A program made the translations under genes and the position numbers. Of a stretch of 47,115 nt of DNA, positions 21,240 through 31,651 are shown in pieces; position 1 is the first letter of the stretch; every line of letters begins with the position of its first letter. This DNA is from Gnetum montanum (Eukaryota; Streptophyta; Gnetopsida; Gnetales; Gnetaceae), in assembly GCA_015680685.1 (NCBI GenBank), contig MNCI01029166.1, positions 27,649-74,763 on the forward strand, given 5' to 3'. The notes below the pieces were generated by a model. The model did not search any database and had not been told where the DNA came from. It saw only the letters and a list, made by a program, of their open reading frames with translations.

Positions 21240-22020
21240 CGTCTACACTTAACTATGCTCTCTACTAGGAAAGAGCATAGTCCCAAACTTAGGCAAAATC
21301 TAGCAAAAAGTGGCTAAGTGTTGACTATGCTCTAGGGGAGGCTGGCTACACTCCTAACTAGGGATGAGCGTAGTCATAACACTTAGAGAAAAACTTGCAA
21401 AATCTTGCTTCTGAGCTAACTACACTCACCTACACTCTCAAGTGTAGTCTCAATAATTAGAAAATTTTGCAAAAAATGTGTTTCCATGTTGACTACGCAC
21501 TAGAGTGTAGTCCTAGCACTTAGAAAAATCTTGCAAAAACTAAGCCTCCAAACTATCCATGCTTAACTATGCTCTCAAGCATAGTCCCAATAGTTAGAAA
21601 ATTCTTGCAAAACTAGGTGCCCATGTTGACTATGCTCTGGAGCATAGTCCCGACAGTGGAGAGCGTAGTCTTGACAGTTAGAAAAATTTGTAGAACTGGT
21701 GTCTTCCAAGCTAACTACACTCTAACTATGCTCTAGAGCATAGTCCTAGTGGTGAAGACTGTAGTCTCAGCACTCAGAAAAATTTGTAGTAATTGTCATT
21801 AATCTAACACTTAGAAAAATTTTGCAAAATTAGCCATTTGTGTGTTAGCTACCCTGACTATACTCTAAAGCATAGTCCCATTAGTGGAGAGTGTAGTCTC
21901 AACACTTAAAATAATTTGCAATTTGTGTCCTCATTCAGACACCTAGCCAAAATTGTAGAAAATTGGTTGTTGAAGCTGACTACGCTCTACTGCAATGGAG
22001 AGTGTAGTCCTAGCACTTAG
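21240..22020. repeat. Array of GACTATGCTC...GAGCATAGTC palindromes in U3
   Basis: About ten inverted repeats recur every ~60-110 bases. They alternate with a CTTAGAAAAATTTGCAA-like spacer. Clear cases are a perfect 18-base palindrome CTATGCTCTAGAGCATAG at 21726-21743, and a 9-bp stem (GACTATGCT/AGCATAGTC, 4-base loop) at 21628-21649. Others lie near 21248, 21430, 21492, 21562, 21858 and 21980. Matching units are in the other LTR (27430-28170). Confidence 0.85.
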
Positions 22021-22104
22021 AAAAATTTGCAAGAAGTGTCATCATTCTAACACTTAGCCAAATTTGCAATCAAGAAGTTGTTTTTCAAATTTTATGGTGT
22101 TTCA

Positions 22105-22120
22105 TTAGCTCCTCTTTATT
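22105..22120 (-). promoter_or_regulatory. Polypurine tract of element B
   Basis: On the minus strand AATAAAGAGGAGCTAA abuts the LTR start TGAAACACC. It matches the PPT of element 1 (AACAAAGAGGGGCTAT) at 13 of 16 positions, as does the upstream TTCTCTAAACATCAA. Confidence 0.75.
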
Positions 22121-23220
22121 GATGTTTAGAGAAGTGGCCTGAGAGACATTGAAAAATAATCACAAAACACCATAGTAGGTATGACACCAACATCGCTCTC
22201 CCATGCATGGTTGGATGTTGCTGTGCCATGATCAAGAGTGCTATGAATGGGAATATGCTGAAAGGTAAAGGGTGTAGGTAATGTACTAGGGAGGTGAAAT
22301 GCAAATAGGGGAGGTGGGATGCAAATAAGGTATCATGATGTTGGATGTGGAGTCAACATGGCTAATGGTGACCATGGCACCAGGACAACTTGCCCTTGAA
22401 ATGTTGACCTCTCATTAAAATGCTCATGAAAGAGTCAGTGTGGATTCAAGGTTGGGCCAGTTGCGAAATTGTAGTGCACTTAGATTGCTTGGGGATGTGC
22501 TTTTCCCTGTTCTCTCCTTTTTACTTTTTTGTACGGTGAACCTCTATTAGGTTCTACACAATGCTAAATGTTAGCTGTAAGGTGTTTACCATTGAGTAGA
22601 TTGCATGCCACCTAATGAGCTTTACTTTGATGCAACTATGCCACATTTGTAGGATAGGTGTTTCCTCCATAGGATGATTTGTGTTACATCCACTTAAGCT
22701 TTGACTAGCCAACAAAGGCTCTCCATAATATGAGTTTTAGGTTTTGTGGTTGACTTAAAGAGGGTGTCATGTGTATTACAATGTGCATGCATCAAAGGAT
22801 TTGCAATGCTTAAGTATGCAAGGGAATGTAGGGGAATGCAAGAGGATCGAGACATGCTGATGGATGTGCATAGGATATAATGGGATAAGGGAGATGTGCA
22901 CTCTTAAGAGGCTTACTAGTCCAATCATGCACATCATAGAGATGTGGCAACTTGCCATTGTGATGAGATGCACCTTTGAACATCTACCTCCATGGATTTT
23001 TCCTACAAACACAACTCTAAGAAGATAAGAAAACCACAAAACATGAAATGCACATGCAATGCCAAGTGTGAAGATGCTACAAATGCTAAAGATGCTAAAC
23101 CAGTTGCAAGTGCTCAAGAAGCCAGAAAAAGTGTTGAGAGCTAGAAAAAGTGCAAGGGCAGTGATGCTACAAGTGCTCCAAAGGTCACACCAATGGCAAG
23201 TGCTCCAAAAGATCAACAAA
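22121..23220 (-). other. 3' noncoding region of element B
   Basis: 1.1 kb between the tandem array and the PPT, similar in length to the same part of element 1 (1.2 kb). A 147-codon minus-strand open frame (22776-23219) is Cys/Leu/Ile/His rich and has no recognisable domain. I do not call it a gene. Confidence 0.5.
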
Positions 23221-23900
23221 ATGCCAGTTTAAGGTCCTGGAAAATTGTGGGATGGTAGTTTATAGTCCTAGGAGATTGCTATGAATGTGCCAATTTAACA
23301 TCATAGTGGACAAATAGTTATGCTAGTTTAATTTCATGACCCAAGCATAAGCTATGCTAGTTTAGTGTCATGGCAGAAGAGTAGTACTAGTTTTAGCGTC
23401 ATGAAAGATAATTGCGTACCTTGCTTCAGTGAGGTACAGTGTTGCATGCTAAGTGAGCTTGTGCATAGCCATGCTATATTCCTGTAAGATCTTGCAAAAA
23501 TCAACTAGAAAAATAACATTAAGCAGAAATTGTTGAAACAAAGATAATGTGCACAAATGAAAGAAAAGTAATGTGATGAAAGCAATAGTTTTGGGCCATT
23601 CTAGGACATAGTAGTAGTTTAAGGCCATTCCAAGCCATGCGTGTTGCTAGTTTTTGGCCATTTCAGGCCATGGCAAGGGGGTTGATAATTTTGGCTCATT
23701 CTAGGTTGTGAACACTAGTTTAAGGTAATTTTAGGCTAAACATTGCTAGTTTAAGGCCATGGGGAGCTACATGTTGCTAGCTTAAGGTCATGGTGGGCTG
23801 AGGTACCCACATGTTACTTAGCATTGTTAGTTTAAGGCCATGGTGGGCCATGTGTTGCCCATTTTAGGCCATAGAAGGCCATGCATTATTTTTGTAATTT
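23221..23900 (-). repeat. ~35-bp tandem array, TAAACTAGCA core (element B)
   Basis: On the plus strand the unit reads about GCTAGTTTAAGGCCATGG, the reverse complement of the array core in element 1. Copies lie near 23224, 23253, 23285, 23319, 23354, 23386, then 23583, 23613, 23648, 23684, 23715, 23748, 23780, 23828 and 23860, commonly 30-36 bases apart. The second block is dominated by GGCCATGG-type spacers. It begins about 470 bases after the protease. Confidence 0.82.
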
Positions 23901-24129
23901 TAGTTTTTATGATTTTTTAAATGTATTTTGATGTTTTTGAATGTTTTTCATGCCATTTGTAAGATAAGTGGATGAATGCATAAACAAAATGCATAAACAA
24001 AGCAAAAAAATGCATAATCTAAGTAAATAGGTTGAATGTAGAGGTGTAAATGAATGCAATGCAAGCAAAGGTCAAAAATGCATGATGCATCGTGGCAAAG
24101 GGTAGGTAGGCACCTAGTGCATTTCAGGC

Positions 24130-24690
24130 CAAGGATTTTCCTTCGTTGGATAGTTGCTTCCTAATCGAGCATGGATTAGTGGGTTCGTAGGGCCTAGTGG
24201 GTCCTTTGGGAGGTTGTTGGATTCCACCGCTCATTCAGGTGTGTCAACCTTGGGTGTGGTATTTTCTGATACAAGTGCATCATTAGGGAGTTCTACCTCT
24301 AGCCCTTGCTCCGTGTTAAGGCTATTGATGGCTAGAGGATCTACATTATCGCTGTGGATAATGACTTCAACACCTTAGTATTGAAGGTGAATTTCTTGGT
24401 AAATGGAAGAGGAGATAGCCTATAGCTAAGCCAGCCAAGGCCTACCTAAGATCAAGTTGAAGCCTGGCATCTTCTCTATGATAGTGGATTCTACAAAAGT
24501 GGGGAACTACTCCCCTACCATGAAGGCTATGTTGATGTTACCCTTGACAGTGGCACATGATCTATTGAAGGATTTTAGACATGTGGTTTTGATTGGCCTA
24601 ATCCTATTTGTTAGGCCTAGCTTATCAATAATAGAGTACAAAACTGTGTTTGTTACCACATCATCATCAATGTGAACCTTGCAAATCATG
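24130..24690 (-). pseudogene. Retroviral-type aspartic protease (element B)
   Basis: On the minus strand the protease reads CKVHIDDDVVTNTVLYSIID, then LGLTNRIRPIKTT, IAFMVGE, and after a stop GFNLILGRPWLA, the flap and C-terminal signature of Tat-like proteases (LLLGRPW). The Gly of the active-site D-x-G is Asp here. Coding-like sequence continues about 100 codons to near 24130 and ends without any RT motif. Closest relative in the window is the protease of element C. It would process Gag, but this copy is inactive. Confidence 0.75.
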
Positions 24691-25365
24691 CATTTTCCAC
24701 TACATATGCTAACGGATAGTGGAGCTATAGTGACCTTCCCTTGTTCAAGGTTTACCTTGATTACATCATTGCAAAATGATAGGGAAGTTGGACCTTATTC
24801 TTGTGGTGTAGGAGGAAAGATCGCTACATGGATGATGTTCTCATCTATAGGGATGTCCTCTATAATAGGAATGGAGGCCAACATCCTAGCCAATGCTTGG
24901 AGGTAGGTAGATGAGGTCATGACTAGGTCATACAAGCTCAGCATTGTGTTTTTTTTCTTAAGCATTTGTTTCACCTAGGTTAATGCTGCCATGAAGTCCT
25001 TATCATCAGCCATTGTGTTGGCCTTGACCTCCTCCATGTGGCTTGAGAGATAAATCTCTTGCGAAGGGGACTTCTTCTTGGTTTCCTTAGCTTTCTTGGG
25101 GACTGTAATGCTTAGTTATGATTTGCTAGTTTTGGCCTTTACTTCAACTATGGGGATTGCAAGGGCAGGGATTGGCTTCAATGGACTAAGCACTTTTTTG
25201 TCTCATTGTTTTCTAGCCATTTTTTGTGTAAGGCACTTGTTCAGCCTCTTACATTGTCATTTGGAAAATCTACCCATGTTGCCAATGGAATCAACCCTTG
25301 GAGGAGAAGGGACCAACATGTTGCCCACTATCAAGCTTTGGGTAGATGCAAGGCTAGCATGTTGT

Positions 25366-25608
25366 GGCATCCTAATGACAAATGGTTGTTGTGTAGTTGT
25401 TGTGAGGCTAGCATGTTATGGCACCTTGATGATGGAAGGTTGTTTAGCAATTGTTGTTGTGGCTTGTGCAATTGTTGTTGTGGTATGTCAGTTTAATGTC
25501 TTAATGAATGATTGCTACCAATTTAACATCGTAGCATATGATTGTTGTGAGACCCTAACCACGAAGGATGTTGTGGGTGCCCAGGGTGGCACCTTGACCA
25601 CAAAGGGG
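25366..25608 (-). repeat. Linker with repeated PFVIRVP-type peptide (element B)
   Basis: On the minus strand, between the zinc-knuckle relic and the protease, a seven-residue motif recurs: PFVVKVP (25588-25608), SFVVRVS (~25550-25568), PSIIKVP (25420-25439) and PFVIRMP (25366-25385). Between copies the sequence is Thr/Gln/Ala rich. Element C has three copies at the same position. Two array-like cores (CAGTTTAATGTC, CAATTTAACATC) also sit at 25489-25530. Confidence 0.6.
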
Positions 25609-25779
25609 GGCCTCTTACTCATGGAGGCTAAGAGGGCCTTTACACTACTGGAAGGCACGTAGATCATGAAAGGCTTCTACACTAGTGCTGACTTGTCACC
25701 CATGCTAATGGTGTTGATGATGTATGCAGTGTCATCTAGGTTGGACTGGTTTGCCACATTGAGCACCAGTTGGTCCCTA

Positions 25780-27058
25780 TTTATCATTCTTTGAAAATTA
25801 TCTTGCAAAGCCCAACAGAAGTCCATGCTATGACTAGACATCTAGTGGTAATGATAGAATTGGTCCAATTTGAAGTGTTCAAGGACTAGGGGCTCATTTG
25901 GTACTACTAAAGCAGGATTCCTCAATAGCTCACAATACCTATCATGTCTTTGTCAGGCAATCTCTAATACTTGTTTGTGTTGGATTCACCCAACTTTCAG
26001 TTGTTGGTTCAATAGCTATGAAGGTCGAAGTGGCAATGGGATATACTTTGAGCCATTGTTGCATTCAAATTTGGACCATTGTAGGTAGGTTAGTTGCTTG
26101 AGGGCTAGAGTTGGTGACTTTGTGAGTTGGGGCTTTGGGCTACTTAGTCGTTGAGCCCCAATTGGTTGCTTTAGTATTTATAGCTACCATTGCCACTATT
26201 TCATTCTACTTTTTTGCATGATAGTTTCTATAGGCCACATAGGCCAAATCATTACTAGCTTGTGCTACCTCTTTAATGCCCTTCATTTGAGAAAAGGCTT
26301 GGCTCAAAGACTTCAGGGCCAAGTAGTATAGTTTTGACTTGATGAAGTCGTTAATTTCATCCTTGAAGATGGCCAAGAGATGTGTTTCTATGATTGGCTC
26401 TCGTATTTTATGTAATGAGGTGCTCCACCATTGGATAAATTTGTGGACGGGCTTTAGGAGCCCCTGCTTAATTTGCATAAGTTGGTTCAAGGTTACTTTA
26501 GGTTTCAAGTTTTCCTTGAAGCATGTCATAAACTAGCTTAGGAGATTCTCCAAAGAGGAGATTGATGGTTTCAGAGGAAGCAGCTTTGAGCTGCTTGATT
26601 TCCTCCATCAAACTTTGGATTAGTTGGAATGCCTAATCCATGCTTGGAAATGTGCCAGCCAGTTGTGTTGGTTGCATGGTGCAAGGCCATATTGTCGGTT
26701 GTGGAGCCACATGACATAGTTTATGCATCGGCTGAGCCATAGGCATAGTGACTAAGGCAACCCATGCATGCGTGAGTTGGAATGATACCAAGGACACCAA
26801 TGAAATAGGCAAGACATAGGATGTCTAAATCATTTTGGGCCTGGAGGTGCCCCCTGCATGAGTGTAGGATTGGGTAAATGTGTTTGCTGATGAACTGAGG
26901 AGGGGTTTTTGGAAGATAGTGTAAAGGGGAGTCTCATGTTCAAAATAGGCCTCAACCTCATCTCCTTCCTCTTGTTGTAAGGCTTGCTCATAGTTGGTTC
27001 CTACATCATGCTTGTTGGCATGGATGATTTGGGACAACAACCAGTGATAGGACTCCAT
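25780..27058 (-). pseudogene. Gag with zinc-knuckle relic (element B)
   Basis: On the minus strand the N-terminal part (from 27058) contains EEGDEVEAYFEHETPLYTIF, matched in element C by KEDEFGVNFEHGNLMGGLF. A short helix AFQLIQSLMEEIKQLKAASS follows, and then the gag C-terminal half from 26529: LMQIKQGLLKPVHKFIQWW, LAIFKDEINDFIKSKLYY and DLAYVAYRNYH. Element C has the same text almost residue for residue. Compared with C, ~80-90 residues of the gag core (the W-Y-LP part) are missing. Near 25800-25870 FYHYH...SHSMDFC is a worn zinc-knuckle. Gag packages the RNA, and this version is defective. Confidence 0.7.
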
Positions 27059-27199
27059 GAGTGGGATTATGTTAAATGAGAAGGGGATGTACTCTCGTTC
27101 TTCCTGATGGACTCATTCAAAGGCCTATTTTGCCTCTATGTTAAGGTAAGCCAAGGGTAATCCTGCATGGATTTTAGCACAAAAAAAGTTATATTATTT

Positions 27200-28260
27200 A
27201 TGTACTATGGTCTGTGGTGTCCTACAGGGCTATAGTGGGGCTGCAATGGGCAGTGGACTACACTCTCCACTACGAAGAGTGGTGTAGAGTGTAGTTACAA
27301 TTTTGGAAAGAAAGGGAATGCAAAAAAGATAAATGCTACTACTACATGTGTGTTAGAGCTAATGCAGATGCCAGTTTTGCATTGTGGAGGCATTTGGAGG
27401 CTATTCTTACCATCTACACTTAATTACGCTCTCTACTAGGAAAGAGCATAGTCCCAAACTTAGGCAACATCTAGAAAAAAAATGGCTAAGTATTGACTAT
27501 GCTCTAGGGGAGGTTGGCTATAAGACATAGGGAAAAACTTGCAAAATCTTGGCTTTTGGACTAGCTACACTCAACTACTCTCTCAAGCGTAGTCTCAATA
27601 GTTAGAAAATTTTGCAAAAAATGTGTTTCCATGCTAACTGTGCTCTAGAGCGTAGTCCTAATAGTGGAGAGTGTAGTCTTGGCACTTAGAAAAATATTAC
27701 AAAAAATTGAGCTTCCAAACTATCTATGCTTGACTATGCTTCCGAACATAGTCTCAATAGTTAGAAAATTCTTGTAAAACTAGGCATCCATGTTGACTAT
27801 GCTTTGGAGCTTAGTCCCGAAAGTGGAGAGTGTAGTCTTGATAGTTAGAAAAATTTATAGAACTAGTGTCTTCCAAGCTGACTATGATTTGGAGTGTAGT
27901 CCTGGCAATGAAGAGCGTAGTCTCAGCACTTAGAAAAATCTGCAACAAGTGTCATCATTTGGATACTTAGAAAAAGTCTATGAAACTGGCCTTTTGTGTG
28001 TTAACTACACTAACTACACTCTAGAGCATAGTCTAGTAGTGGAGAGAATAGTCTCAACACTTAGAAAAATTTATAGTTTATGTCCTCATTTAGACACCTA
28101 GCCAAAATTGCAGAAAATTGGTCATTAAAGCTAACAAAGCTCTACTACAGTGGAGAGTGTAGTCCCTGCACTTAGACAAATTCATAAGAAGTGTCATTGT
28201 TCTGACACATGGCTAAATTTGTAGTCGAGAAGTTGTGGCCCAAAATTTTATGGTGTTTCA
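27200..28260 (-). repeat. Truncated 5' LTR of element B (~1060 bp)
   Basis: Homologous to 20662-22104, but about 380 bases (matching ~20713-21090) are missing near 27252. Everything matching 20072-20660 (U5 and the PBS side) is missing at its left end. It retains the palindromic U3 and outer end TGAAACACC at 28260. Both lost parts contain what transcription and priming require (TATA box, PBS). Confidence 0.82.
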
Positions 28261-28265
28261 CCTCA
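28261..28265. repeat. Target site duplication of element B (CCTCA)
   Basis: CCTCA at 28261-28265 matches CCTCA at 20067-20071, each abutting a TG/CA LTR end. This fixes both ends of element B and shows that 20066 and 28266 were once adjacent. Confidence 0.88.
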
Positions 28266-30299
28266 TACTGAGGAAGGATGGATAATGGATGACTCAAGGC
28301 CCATCCCAACTCACTAAGCCTTGGATAAGGCATCTTGTTCAGACCAAGCATGCCCAGGATCCACCAAAGTATGTGAGCAAATCACTGTTGATTACCATAA
28401 AAGACTATGATGGAAAACATTGTGCATCCCCTGACAACATAGGGATGGAGGCTCATGTTGAACAAGGGAATGTAAAAATGGCTGAAAAGTTGCTTGCCAA
28501 AGCTGATGGTTCAACTAGAACAAAACTGAAAAGGCCTTTAGTTGATGAGATAGTGCCAGTTATTGAGGAGCCCTTAAAGAGAAGACTGATCATCAAGCTT
28601 AATTAGGTGCATGATGTATTTAAATGTATATTCTATTTATTTTACTATTTTTTATTTTGATGTTATATTTTAAGTTATGGTTTTGGTAATGTAGGAAAAA
28701 TATGTTAACTTGTTCTATGTTTTGCAGTTGTTATTCTTGTAGGCAAGCAACATGAACAAGAGGCCATGGTAGTAGCGATATCCATTGAGGAAGATGTGCT
28801 ACAACATCATGAGGATGATGGTCTATCCTATCCTCCATTTGATGGCTTTGGTACTTTGTTCAGGGATTCATAGCTAGGTGAACCTCCTACCATCACACTA
28901 GAGGATCTTTTAGGTACTTATGACTTTTGGTTTTACATGTTGTATTATATTTTTCTTGTTATTTTATGTTTAACCTTGGTCATCAATTACTAATTGCTCA
29001 TTATGCTTGTTATAGCTCCAGAGCCTCAGGCTTATGCTTCCACTACTACGTTCTATATCCAACCATGGGTGGATACCCCTAATAAGATTGAGTTCATGTG
29101 GGATGTAGCCGAAGACATGATCAACCAGTTTCAACAAATAGCTCTGGAAGTTGATGAGGGTTCTAACTCATTTTACCTTTGCATGTTTTTAGTTTTCATT
29201 TAGTCTTAACAATTATATAGTTTTTTTTTCTTCCATTCTTTAGTTGTTTATAGTTTTATGTGTCTAATTTTGTTTTTTATTTGTTGTCATTTATAGTGCC
29301 TACGTTGAGATGTTATCCTAACTAGGTCATTTTGATGCACTACATGCTCTACCTCCTAATGTAGTAAATGTTCCACATAATTTTTATGAGGGTGGAACTT
29401 CATGTGTACTCTTATGTGCAAAATCTTTGTGAGAATGTAGACACTTCAACAAGTTCTTATAGGAACAAACTGTGGTGTTAAAGAGGGAGAATAAGCAACT
29501 AATGGAGAAGGTAAAGGATCTTAGAGATTGCAAGGAGTTCATGGAGGCCTAAGTGACCAACAAACACTCCTTGTACATCAAGAAAATACCTTGGACACAC
29601 TACTAGAATTCTATTCATGGCAAGGATTCCCTTGCTATAGAGGTAGCAAAATAGAAGCTTTAGATGAATCTCATAAACCGCAAGGCTGATGAATGGAAGA
29701 ACTAGTACACTTGGGTTCTTCAGTGGAGTCAAGCATAAAAGGATCACAAGAGACAATATAAGGTTGAGTGGGATGCCTACCTCAATTGGTTGTAAGATGA
29801 ATCTACAAAATTATGCTGATTGGAACTATTTATGAAGGGGATCAATGTCAAGGAAGTCAAAAATTTGTTCGCAAATAGTGTGGTTTTGGCTAACTCCCCT
29901 ATTTGTTAGATGACTACTGCTTCAAGGGAGGTAACCATTAGCACCTTCTCACATGAGCCACCTACATGGAGTGACATCAACAAGAGAAACATCCTCACTA
30001 GTGTTAATCTTGGGGTTGTAGACTAGGTTAACATGACTAAAGACTAGTTCCTCCACCATCCAAAGATTGGTCTTCAAACTTTCCCCCAAAAAAATTTCTA
30101 CTCCATAACCCTCTTAGGTTTGTCTATTTTTATTTTGCTATGATTTATCCTTTTGTTTAATTTGGTTTACTATGTTGTATTATGTGTGTTGATTACTAAA
30201 TGGCCTTATGTTGTTATGTTATAGGCATCAAGAGATATTGGCAACCCCATTGGTGAGGGTGGGAATGACCCTTCACCTCCTCCTTCAAATGCCTCCTAG
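28266..30299 (+). pseudogene. Exon-like plus-strand segments of an unidentified protein gene
   Basis: A 105-codon open frame at 28289-28606 reads KPWIRHLVQTKHAQDPPKYV, then KLKRPLVDEIVPVIEEPLKR, and ends KLN. Acceptor-like sites follow at TTTTGCAG (28728), TTGTTATAG (29014), TTTATAG (29297) and TATGTTATAG (30224). Each is followed by coding-like text: IQPWVDTPNKIEFMW then AEDMINQFQQIA, ENKQLMEKVKDLRD (coiled-coil like), and finally IGNPIGEGGNDPSPPPSNAS with a stop at 30297-30299. The long third segment has several stops. It may be a decayed host gene or a transposon env-like/DNA-transposon gene. I recognise no family. Confidence 0.4.
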
Positions 30300-30642
30300 C
30301 ATCACCCACTGTCTATTTTCAGTTTTTCTTATTATTGATCATATTTGACATTGATGTTGTTGTGGCTAGTGTTCACCAAATATTTAGTTGTGGATGTATT
30401 GTTTAAACATTTCACCACATCATATGGCCATGGCTATTATGTTGTATACATTTTAAATTTTAAGTTCAATTTCCAATTTTGATTATATTGTTCTAGCATT
30501 ACAGTTTCATTATGATTTTACGATTTAATGTTATAACTATGATTTAAGGCTATGCTGGGTATCTTGGTTATAATGTAATAAAAAGGTTAAAATGACTAGG
30601 CAATGAGGCTCTAAGCTAAATTGTAAAATAAATTATAGAATT
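30300..30642. other. AT-rich spacer left of element 3
   Basis: 343 bases of AT-rich DNA after the last exon-like segment. It could be a 3' flank of that gene. I see no repeat, promoter or coding signal. Confidence 0.4.
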
Positions 30643-31527
30643 TGATGAGTCATAATTATGTCAAACCTGATATCGGATACTTGATATCGAGGCTCTGAAA
30701 TCAGATACATAATATCAGGTCCCAAGAAATGATGTCAGATATCTAATATCGTCTCCTTCGTGTTAGCCTATAAATACAACACCTAGATGCATGATTAGGA
30801 TAGAGTTTTTTTGTTAGATTTTAGATAGTTTTTCATAGCTTTGTGATTCCAAGTTCTATTATTCCCAATGCATGCTCGTAGTGTGATGTTTGTGATTATA
30901 CAACATTCTTATTCGAGTGTGACATACTTGGACACATTACATAACTGGAAATAAAGATCAAGATTACTTCCATCATTGTGGCATCCACTTTGATTTATTG
31001 TTGCTTTAATTATTTAATTGTTTACTATTTTCTTTAGTTAATGTTTCCATTTATTGTTATTTACTATTCTTTTCATTAAGCGAAATGAGTATGACTAATC
31101 ATGAGTGTTTAAGTGTAATTACTTGGTAACCAAATAGTGCATTGTTTGGCAAGCCCAGTGACATACACTTAGCAACCCCAATGGTAGTTATGCAAAGTCC
31201 AAGGTATGTGCAGATGGGTAGCAATATATACTCATTGCACATAGGCTAATTTAGGCTTTAGTTTCCACTATTTATTAGGTTGATTAATTTACCTCTTATT
31301 GTCATTATGAGCAACATAGGATTAGACAACATCATCATATGTCTCACTTTGGACTAAACCATATATGACAATTGAGCTACCACTAGTCCAAGTAAGAAGA
31401 TAGTGAACTACGATCAAGGCATAATGATTTAGATGCACAACTATTCCCATCCATAGAATTTGATTGGATCATGCATGAACACTTTTGATTCATATGGTTA
31501 GACATAGGGGTATCCCATCGCTCATCA
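30643..31527 (+). repeat. 5' LTR of element 3 (885 bp)
   Basis: TGATGAGTCATAATTATGTC to CATCGCTCATCA. U3 holds five (T/A)GATATC-type cores between 30670 and 30752, followed by TATAAATA at 30769-30776. The 3' end (GATTCATATGGTTAGAC... GGGGTATC) is closely related to the LTR ends of elements 2 and 4. Confidence 0.9.
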
Positions 31528-31528
31528 T

Positions 31529-31546
31529 TGTTGTCATTGCCAGGAT
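31529..31546 (+). promoter_or_regulatory. Primer binding site of element 3
   Basis: TGTTGTCATTGCCAGGAT matches 12 of 18 positions of the tRNA-Asp primer site, and most mismatches are C-to-T or G-to-A. It starts two bases after the LTR, like the site in element 2. Confidence 0.65.
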
Positions 31547-31651
31547 GATGCTTGTTATCTAGATTAGTTATATTATACATGATCATTGTAAACACATTAA
31601 TGATATATCTTTCAGAAAATATTAAATCACACACATCATAAACCAACAAAA

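Larger units (their letters stand above)
20072..22104 (-). repeat. 3' LTR of element B (2033 bp)
   Basis: On the minus strand it begins TGAAACACCATAAAATTTG at 22104 and ends CAGTCATTACA at 20072. Matching sequence forms the right LTR (27200-28260). U3 is full of GACTATGCTC/GAGCATAGTC palindromes. The R/U5 part (20072 to ~20850) carries further GTAGTC motifs. No coding sequence is present. Confidence 0.88.
20072..28260 (-). mobile_element. Tat-like gag-protease element lacking RT/RNase H/IN (element B)
   Basis: The element lies on the minus strand between identical CCTCA duplications (20067-20071, 28261-28265). LTR outer ends are TGAAACACC (minus, from 28260) and CATTACA (minus, ending 20072). 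In element order it has a truncated 5' LTR, an N-terminal gag part, gag, a zinc-knuckle relic, a PFVIRVP-type repeat linker, protease, then the ~35-bp array, 3' noncoding DNA, PPT and a complete 3' LTR. No reverse transcriptase, RNase H or integrase motif exists on either strand between protease and array. The PBS and U5 side of the 5' LTR are also gone. Confidence 0.85.

Noticed and set aside
22776-23219. 147-codon minus-strand frame rich in Cys, Leu and Ile
   Set aside because: Low-complexity composition in a noncoding part of element B, no domain, no counterpart in element 1.
25078-25662. 194-codon plus-strand open frame in element B
   Set aside because: It is antisense to the gag-protease linker. 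The minus strand carries the repeated PFVIRVP peptide that matches element C, so the plus frame is a shadow.
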